Shown: in pieces, positions 13,625-18,737 of the stretch
How the letters are laid out: each line of letters opens with the position of its first letter
How positions within the stretch are numbered: position 1 is the stretch's first letter
Source: CAZIKB01 sp964539665
GTDB lineage: Bacteria; Zhuqueibacterota; Zhuqueibacteria; Oceanimicrobiales; Oceanimicrobiaceae
Length of the DNA: 18,737 nt
Assembly: GCA_964539665.1 (NCBI GenBank)
Contig: CAZIKB010000126.1
Coordinates: 1-18,737 of the forward strand
Direction of reading: 5' to 3'
Program-made: the position numbers and the translations under genes
The notes under the pieces: model-generated
What the model saw: the letters and a program-made list of their open reading frames with translations, nothing else
Told to the model about the DNA's origin: nothing
Database searches by the model: none

Positions 13625-14896
13625 TCAATCCGCTTTTATGTAACACTTTTTTTCGCGAACATGGTATTCAAACTCATCTCGAAACTTATTAATATAACTT
13701 TGAATCAGCAGAGCCGCAGCATCACCCAGGGGGCAAATCGTATTGCCAATGATATTGTTTGCAATATTGACCAAGTTATCTACATCTTCAGGTCGACCTT
13801 CGCCGGAGAGAATACGCTGGAGGATTTTCTCTGCCCAGCCTGTACCTTCACGGCAAGGTGTGCACTGACCGCAGGATTCATGATGATAAAAGCGTGTCAC
13901 TACATATAGCGCTCGCACCATACAGGTAGACTCGTCCATGACAATGACACCTGCAGAACCTAACATCGAGCCAATGGCTTCGAGAGATTCGAAATCCATC
14001 TTGACATCAATCTCGTCCGCAGTTAATACAGGCGTGGATGAGCCGCCCGGTACCACCGCTTTCAACTCAACGCCGTTTCGTAAACCGCCGGCGTGATCAT
14101 AAATAATTTCCCGCAAAAGTGTTCCCATCGGCAATTCGTAGACACCCGGATTTTTGACATGACCGCTTACACCAAAAAGCCTGAGCCCGCCATTTCGCTC
14201 TGTACCCAAATTCGCGAACCAATCTGCGCCATTTTTTAGAATCGATGGAACATAAGCGATGGTTTCTACATTGTTTACAATTGTGGGACTCTTGAAAGCA
14301 CCCTCTATGGCAGGAAATGGCGGCTTCATTCGAGGCCAGCCTTTTTTCCCTTCCAGTGACTCTAAAAGTGCGGTTTCCTCGCCGCATATATAAGCGCCAG
14401 CGCCTCTATGAACCACCACATCTAAATTAAACTTTGAGCCAAATATCCGCTTTCCCAGGTACTTTTTTTTATAAACCGCTCTGATTTGTTCTATCAAATT
14501 TTCGGCCTGCCGCACGTACTCGCCCCGGATGTAAATAAAAGCTTTATGGGCGCCAATCGCGTAGGATGCTATCATGATACCCTCCAGCAGACCGTGGGTA
14601 TATTTGTCCATAACATAGCGGTCTTTAAACGTTCCAGGCTCACTCTCATCGGCATTAACCACAAGGTACCTGGGATTCGGACTATCCTTTTGAATAAAAG
14701 CCCACTTTCTACCCGCCGGAAATCCCGCGCCGCCTAATCCACGTAAATTCGAGTTAGTCACCACCTGAATGACCTGGTCAGGCGACATTTTTTTTAGAAC
14801 TCGTTTAATGGTCTCGTAGCCACCGTGTTTTTCATAGACATTTATAGTATGGCCATTTTCAATATCAAAAAATTTTGAAATTATTTTTTCTGACAT
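13625..14896 (-). CDS. nuoF: NADH-quinone oxidoreductase subunit F
   Basis: NADH-oxidising flavoprotein (423 residues), which takes hydride from NADH to FMN and on to cluster N3. The FMN/NADH glycine-rich loop RGLGGAGFPAGRK is at 52-64, ESEPGTFKDR at 84-93 and GAYICGEETALLESLEG at 167-183. The N3 ligands are Cys342, Cys345, Cys348 (SCGQCTPCREGT) and Cys388 (ICPLGDAAA). The N-terminus (INVYEKHGGYE) fits the family, so I keep this ATG although it lies 32 bases inside nuoE. The ribosome site is poor (AAGG about 15 bases upstream), which suggests translation coupled to nuoE. NuoE and NuoF form the NADH module with NuoG. Confidence 0.98.
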   Translation of the reverse strand: MSEKIISKFFDIENGHTINVYEKHGGYETIKRVLKKMSPDQVIQVVTNSNLRGLGGAGFPAGRKWAFIQKDSPNPRYLVVNADESEPGTFKDRYVMDKYTHGLLEGIMIASYAIGAHKAFIYIRGEYVRQAENLIEQIRAVYKKKYLGKRIFGSKFNLDVVVHRGAGAYICGEETALLESLEGKKGWPRMKPPFPAIEGAFKSPTIVNNVETIAYVPSILKNGADWFANLGTERNGGLRLFGVSGHVKNPGVYELPMGTLLREIIYDHAGGLRNGVELKAVVPGGSSTPVLTADEIDVKMDFESLEAIGSMLGSAGVIVMDESTCMVRALYVVTRFYHHESCGQCTPCREGTGWAEKILQRILSGEGRPEDVDNLVNIANNIIGNTICPLGDAAALLIQSYINKFRDEFEYHVREKKCYIKAD

Positions 14897-15374
14897 TTTT
14901 TTTCGGAATATCCTTCAAAATTTCATCTATCTTCTTTTCAGTTAAATTGCAATAATAATCCTCATTCAATTGCATCATTGGTGCGGTTTCACAAGCGCCC
15001 AGGCACTCAACCGGAGTCAAAGTAAATTTTAAATCTGCACTGGTTTCCCCTACCTTGATATTTAACTTATTCGATAGGTAATTGGTTATTTTCTCACATT
15101 CACATAAGTCACATGAAAGGCCTCTGCAAACCTGAAAATGGTATTTACCGCGCGGTTTGTGTGCGATAAGCGTATAGAATGTCAGAACTTCGTGTACTTT
15201 TACCGGTGGGATTTTCAATAATTTGCCAATATAAATTTCCCCCCGTTGTGATATTTGACCAAATTCTTTTTCGGCTAAATACAAGACCGGCAAGATGGCA
15301 GCCCGTTCTTCCGGATAGCGATTCATAATCTCCTTAAACTTCTTTCGAGTCTTTTTTGAGAACTCTGCCTTCAC
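14865..15374 (-). CDS. nuoE: NADH-quinone oxidoreductase subunit E
   Basis: Thioredoxin-like 2Fe-2S subunit (169 residues) that partners NuoF; its cluster N1a sits beside FMN. The ligands are Cys83 and Cys88, then Cys124 and Cys128 (CRGLSC and CLGAC), in the family's CX4C...CX3C arrangement. The start is GTG, overlapping the nuoCD stop as GTGA, with AGGAG ten bases upstream. The C-terminal tail (KKNVRKNNFKIF) is a little longer than usual and is the part that overlaps nuoF by 32 bases. The overlaps on both sides show tight translational coupling. Confidence 0.97.
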   Translation of the reverse strand: MKAEFSKKTRKKFKEIMNRYPEERAAILPVLYLAEKEFGQISQRGEIYIGKLLKIPPVKVHEVLTFYTLIAHKPRGKYHFQVCRGLSCDLCECEKITNYLSNKLNIKVGETSADLKFTLTPVECLGACETAPMMQLNEDYYCNLTEKKIDEILKDIPKKNVRKNNFKIF

Positions 15375-17245
15375 CGATCTAATTCTCCTGCAATCATGTT
15401 AATTGATCCAAATGTCGGAATGATATCCGCCAGTTGCACGCCTTCAATCATTTTACTGAAGCCGGCCACAAAAGCAAAACATGGCGGTCTGCACCGTACC
15501 CGGCAGGCCTTGTCTGTGCCATCGCTGATAATATAAAAGCCAAGCTCGCCATTTGCCGCTTCCACTGGCAAATAAGTCTCGCCCCCCGGCGGCCTGATAC
15601 CGAAACCTTCCATGGTTAACATAAAGTGATTCATTAAACCTTCAATGCTGCCATAAGTTTTTTCCTTCGCTGGCAAAGTAATCAGTTTTTCACGACTGTA
15701 CACCTGTTCATGGTAAGGTTGATTGCTGCCTGAAAGTGTAGGATCGGTTACGGCTACTTGATGCAGCAAGTCCTTTGTCTGGCCAAATTTACCTAAATCA
15801 GCCATTTTTTTTGCTGGGATTTCTTTGCCCCCAAAATCTACCATGAGCGCTCCCTGCGGTATTTTCGCAAAGGACTGCTCAATGATTCGCGAGCTTTGCT
15901 CCATCTCTTCCATTCTAACCAGATAACGGTCGTAAATATCGCCGTTTTCACCAACGGGTATGTCAAAATCTAATTGATCGTAATTACTATATGGAAACGC
16001 TTTGCGGATGTCAGATTCAACTCCGCAGGCTCTCAGCATCGGGCCGGTAAAACTGTATGAAATAGCGTTCTCTTTTGAAATACTGCCGATGTGTTGCGCT
16101 CTGTCAACAAAAATCCTGTTTCTGGTTAATAATTTATGAACCTGTTTAATTTCAAAGTGCACTTTCTTTAATTCAGTTTTGACCCGACTCTCGAATCCCT
16201 CGGGTAAATCAGCTTTTACGCCTCCTACACGGACGTACGAAACCGTAACGCGAGCGCCGGTTACTTCTTCAATCAGTTGATACATTGATTCACGTGCTTG
16301 CATGAAATAGAGAAATACGGTCATGGCCCCCATTTCCATAGCCAATGCCGCCACGCAGGTTAAATGATCGGCTATTCTGGAAATTTCACTCATGATCACC
16401 CGTATGTATTTACACCGCTCAGGAACCTCGATCCCTAACAATTTTTCCACAGTCAGGGCGTAGCCAACATTATTGATTAAAGGAGATACGTAATTCAGCC
16501 TGTCTGTGTAAGGGAATACGCCATTATAGTAAATGTTTTCGGCATGTTTTTCAAACGCACGGTGCAGGTAGCCAATGCCGACGTCTGAATTTATTACCTT
16601 TTCCCCATCAAGTTGGAGGACTAATTTTATGACGCCATGCATGGCCGGATGTGATGGCCCCATGTTCAAGAACATGTGCTTGACTTTTAAACCATTTTCT
16701 TCAGATATATACTCGTCCAGAGCTTTTTCTGTGAACTCAGGTGTGGGCGAGGTCGTGCCATGCCGGGACATCTCTGAGCCTACGAGAGGCTGCCTTTTTT
16801 TGAGGGGATAGTCTTTTCTTAATGGATGGCCTTTAAATTCATCATACATCAACAGTCGCCGTAAATCAGGATGCCCTTTGAAGCGGATGCCAAACATGTC
16901 CCACACTTCCCGCTCGTACCAGTTGGCGATATCCCAGAGTGACGAAACCGTCTGAATTTGCGGGTCCCGCTCATCGACGGGAGCTTTGATGCGCAGTCGC
17001 TGCTGGTTTTTAAAAGAATGCAGAATATAAACCACCTCATATCTCGGTTCTCGTCCAAGATTATCCACCCCGGCTAAATCTACGAGTAAATCGAATTTCA
17101 GGTCAGGATGGTCCCGCAGAAATTGACAAATCTCGTAAATGCCCTCTTTGGCAGCTACTATTATAGAGTCGCCACGGTCAGTATAGCCGTCTAAAATAGT
17201 GTTGGGAATTTTTTTTTGAAGTATTTGAAAAATACTTTTGGCCAT
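15371..17245 (-). CDS. nuoCD: Fused NADH-quinone oxidoreductase subunits C and D
   Basis: Hydrophilic connecting subunit of complex I, with NuoC (about 1-150) and the hydrogenase-like NuoD (about 187-624) in one 624-residue chain, joined by a linker near 155-185. The NuoC signature EREVWDMFGIRFKGHPDLRR is at 111-130. NuoD shows GPSHPAMHG (196-204). His203 and Tyr252 are 49 residues apart, as are His38 and Tyr87 of the Thermus subunit, so both quinone head-group contacts are kept. The C-terminus GELDR matches the family. It starts one base after nuoB and overlaps nuoE by four. The nuoCD fusion is known from E. coli and scattered other bacteria. Confidence 0.98.
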   Translation of the reverse strand: MAKSIFQILQKKIPNTILDGYTDRGDSIIVAAKEGIYEICQFLRDHPDLKFDLLVDLAGVDNLGREPRYEVVYILHSFKNQQRLRIKAPVDERDPQIQTVSSLWDIANWYEREVWDMFGIRFKGHPDLRRLLMYDEFKGHPLRKDYPLKKRQPLVGSEMSRHGTTSPTPEFTEKALDEYISEENGLKVKHMFLNMGPSHPAMHGVIKLVLQLDGEKVINSDVGIGYLHRAFEKHAENIYYNGVFPYTDRLNYVSPLINNVGYALTVEKLLGIEVPERCKYIRVIMSEISRIADHLTCVAALAMEMGAMTVFLYFMQARESMYQLIEEVTGARVTVSYVRVGGVKADLPEGFESRVKTELKKVHFEIKQVHKLLTRNRIFVDRAQHIGSISKENAISYSFTGPMLRACGVESDIRKAFPYSNYDQLDFDIPVGENGDIYDRYLVRMEEMEQSSRIIEQSFAKIPQGALMVDFGGKEIPAKKMADLGKFGQTKDLLHQVAVTDPTLSGSNQPYHEQVYSREKLITLPAKEKTYGSIEGLMNHFMLTMEGFGIRPPGGETYLPVEAANGELGFYIISDGTDKACRVRCRPPCFAFVAGFSKMIEGVQLADIIPTFGSINMIAGELDR

Positions 17246-17246
17246 C

Positions 17247-17723
17247 TTAATATTCGTGCTTCTGGTTTTGAATTTTATCCTGCAAAAGCATTAAGCCCTG
17301 TAACACGGTCTCTGGTCTGGGTGGACACCCTGGAATGTAAACATCAACTGGAATAATTGTATCAATGCCGATAACGGTTGAGTAGTCGTCATAAAAGCCG
17401 CCGGTGCAGGTGCAAACGCCAAATGCTATGACATATTTGGGTTCGCACATCTGGTCGTAAACTCGTCTGAGCACTGGCGCTATTTTTTGGCTCACGGTTC
17501 CAACGCACATAAGCATGTCAGCCTGTCGGGGTGAAAAACGTGGAAAAGCTGCTCCAAAGCGGTCCAAATCATAATGCGAAGATGCAACTGACATGTATTC
17601 CATACCGCAGCAGGCGGTTACGAAGGGATATGGAAAAAGTGAATATTTCCTGGCCCAGCCAATGGCCCTGTCCAGTTTGGTTGTGACTAAATTATCTCCG
17701 CCCAAAAGATTTCTCAATCCCAT
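17247..17723 (-). CDS. nuoB: NADH-quinone oxidoreductase subunit B
   Basis: Carries cluster N2, the terminal electron donor to quinone. It has 158 residues. The N2 ligands Cys38-Cys39, Cys104 and Cys133 keep the spacing of the E. coli ligands (65 and 29 residues). The end motif VDVYIPGCPPRPE is at 126-138. The site around Cys104 reads GVCTCTGG, so there is an extra cysteine (Cys106) two residues after a ligand. AAGGAG seven bases upstream supports the ATG. The gene overlaps nuoA by ten bases. Confidence 0.98.
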   Translation of the reverse strand: MGLRNLLGGDNLVTTKLDRAIGWARKYSLFPYPFVTACCGMEYMSVASSHYDLDRFGAAFPRFSPRQADMLMCVGTVSQKIAPVLRRVYDQMCEPKYVIAFGVCTCTGGFYDDYSTVIGIDTIIPVDVYIPGCPPRPETVLQGLMLLQDKIQNQKHEY

Positions 17724-18067
17724 TCTAAAGCTCCTTTCTTCCAGGCATAAGCCAGACCTAAAGCCAATACTGCTATAAACAGAGTCATAGAAATGAGACC
17801 AGCAACTCCAAGGCTGCGAAATACCACCGCCCAGGGAAATAAAAATACAATTTCAATATCAAACAAAACGAATAGGATAGCCATGGTATAAAACTTTACT
17901 GAAAATTTATCACCAGGCGAAGAAATAGGAATATTACCACATTCGAAGATTTCATCTTTCACTGGATTGCGTTTTTGGGGCCCAAGCCATTGTGATAATC
18001 CCAACAAAAACAGAACTATCAGCCCCGCTCCTGCAAGCATGATTATTATTGCTATGAGTTCGTTCAT
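17714..18067 (-). CDS. nuoA: NADH-quinone oxidoreductase subunit A
   Basis: Small membrane subunit (117 residues, three helices at about 4-25, 61-82 and 88-109). The long first loop carries FECG with the conserved Cys43, and helix 2 holds FDIEIVFL (69-76) with Asp70 and Glu72. The loop helps to form the quinone site with NuoB, NuoCD and NuoH. It is the first gene of the nuo cluster; no Shine-Dalgarno sequence precedes it in an AT-rich leader that contains a stem-loop. Confidence 0.97.
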   Translation of the reverse strand: MNELIAIIIMLAGAGLIVLFLLGLSQWLGPQKRNPVKDEIFECGNIPISSPGDKFSVKFYTMAILFVLFDIEIVFLFPWAVVFRSLGVAGLISMTLFIAVLALGLAYAWKKGALEWD

Positions 18068-18109
18068 ATTATTTAAAATTAATATTAATTTATAGTGGAT
18101 GCACGATAA

Positions 18110-18147
18110 TCCCTATATTCCTTATTAAATATAAAGGAAAATCGGGA
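18110..18147 (-). promoter_or_regulatory. Symmetric stem-loop in the nuoA leader
   Basis: TTCCTT (18118-18123) pairs with AAGGAA (18134-18139), and TCCC (18110-18113) with GGGA (18144-18147), about the same centre. It lies about 45 bases before the nuoA start and downstream of the possible promoter. It could be an mRNA leader structure or an operator. Confidence 0.35.
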
Positions 18148-18214
18148 CACGTGTGACAGATAGCACGTTCTTGTTACAACTCGCAATAATTATTATGCCA
18201 CTTTTCTTTTTCCA

Positions 18215-18243
18215 AATGTAACAAGCAACAAAATTCATTGCAA
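18215..18243 (-). promoter_or_regulatory. Possible promoter of the nuo operon
   Basis: On the minus strand TTGCAA (18238-18243) lies 17 bp upstream of TACATT (18215-18220), four of six matches each to sigma-70-type boxes. The spacing is ideal but both boxes are weak. Confidence 0.25.
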
Positions 18244-18278
18244 GTAATATTTAAAAAACGACTATTTTTTAATTACTT
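18242..18278 (-). terminator. AT-rich stem-loop downstream of the MmgE/PrpD gene
   Basis: AAGTAAT...TAAAAAA (18242-18258) pairs with TTTTTTA...ATTACTT (18265-18278) with one 3-nt bulge and a 6-nt loop, 46 bases past the stop codon. The stem is weak but could end transcription before the nuo operon; it also touches the possible nuo -35 box. Confidence 0.3.
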
Positions 18279-18324
18279 AAACAACAAGGCTATGTTCGAA
18301 ATGTTATGTTGGGCAAATTTCCGA

Positions 18325-18737
18325 TTAAATCTTAAGCAATTTCATAAATTCCCCAATGGTCCCAAATGATTCCAGATTCCACACAGCTTCTCTGATTTCA
18401 TTTTGCCGGGAATCTGAGATAAGACCGGCGGCCAAGCTTTTAAATTTAATCTCCAAATCCGCATTAGTCATGGGTTCGCGGGGATCGCCTTTTGGATAAT
18501 CCAATTGCGCTGAGAAAGATTCTCCGGATTTCACCTTTATCACCACTTTTGAAGGCTGTTTTGCCGGAAACATTCTTTCGAATTCCTGACTGGCCTCACC
18601 CTTAATTTTCTGGATCACGCTGACAATTTGAGGATCTTTTATGCGTTCATCATTAAATTGATCAGTGGTTATTTTTCTATCAACAATAGCAGCGGCAATA
18701 CAGTACGGCAGGCTATGATCTGCGGTTTCCCGGCTTT
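18325..18737 (-). CDS. MmgE/PrpD family protein, C-terminal part (cut by the window edge)
   Basis: Only the last 137 codons or so are present; the frame stays open to the right edge. The visible start of the fragment reads RETADHSLPYCIAAAIVDR, the hallmark DRETADHSLPY segment of the MmgE/PrpD family. It is followed by FPAKQPSKVVIKVKSG and LDYPKGDPREPMT, both typical of the family's C-terminal domain. PrpD is 2-methylcitrate dehydratase and MmgE is a relative; others of the family act on different small acids (for example aconitate decarboxylase), so the substrate cannot be told. A GTG at 18618 is internal, not the start. It is on the same strand as nuoA but 257 bp away, with a stem-loop between them. 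Confidence 0.93.
   Translation of the reverse strand, partial: SRETADHSLPYCIAAAIVDRKITTDQFNDERIKDPQIVSVIQKIKGEASQEFERMFPAKQPSKVVIKVKSGESFSAQLDYPKGDPREPMTNADLEIKFKSLAAGLISDSRQNEIREAVWNLESFGTIGEFMKLLKI

Overview
The window is AT-rich bacterial DNA in which every supported gene lies on the minus strand, so it is read from the right edge to the left. No RNA gene or phylogenetic marker is present. The gene style (nuoCD fusion, a NuoG of about 550 residues, very large LamG proteins, palindromic intergenic repeats) suggests an uncultured or little-studied lineage, perhaps of the FCB/KSB1/Calditrichota type. That placement is a guess from family knowledge.

From right to left: (1) the C-terminal end of an MmgE/PrpD-family protein, cut by the window edge. 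(2) A 257-bp control region with several dyads and a possible promoter. (3) A respiratory complex I cluster, nuoA-B-CD-E-F-G-H-I (about 18067 to 9959). It encodes the whole hydrophilic arm (B, CD, E, F, G, I) plus membrane subunits A and H, with essentially all cofactor ligands visible. The cluster stops after nuoI: the membrane-arm genes nuoJ-N, which carry the antiporter-like subunits, are not here. Two palindromic insertions sit exactly at gene boundaries, a 78-bp MITE-like element between nuoF and nuoG and a 106-bp inverted repeat between nuoH and nuoI.

(4) A decayed junction (9220-9958) holds an eroded scrap of the 3' end of the giant gene and a frameshifted orphan hicB antitoxin gene. 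(5) A 7.5-kb gene encodes a 2490-residue protein without a signal peptide. Its order is: beta-rich N-terminus, a heavy-metal-binding-like CxxC knuckle, a complete LamG/concanavalin-like domain, a coiled-coil linker, a nested block of LamG domains, a glycine-zipper hydrophobic segment, and a conserved-looking C-terminus. (6) A 314-bp spacer carries a 19-bp perfect stem-loop and a possible promoter. (7) An AAA ATPase of the AAA_14-DUF4143 type follows, and then a short tail with possible degraded coding sequence.

The most striking observation is the architecture of the giant protein. One LamG jellyroll (pieces at residues 857-899, 1118-1141, 1358-1393 and 1704-1825) appears to be interrupted at three successive points by three other complete LamG domains. 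The third of these is itself interrupted by an 85-residue charged insert. The scrap of the same gene beside nuoI shows that a second tandem copy probably once existed.
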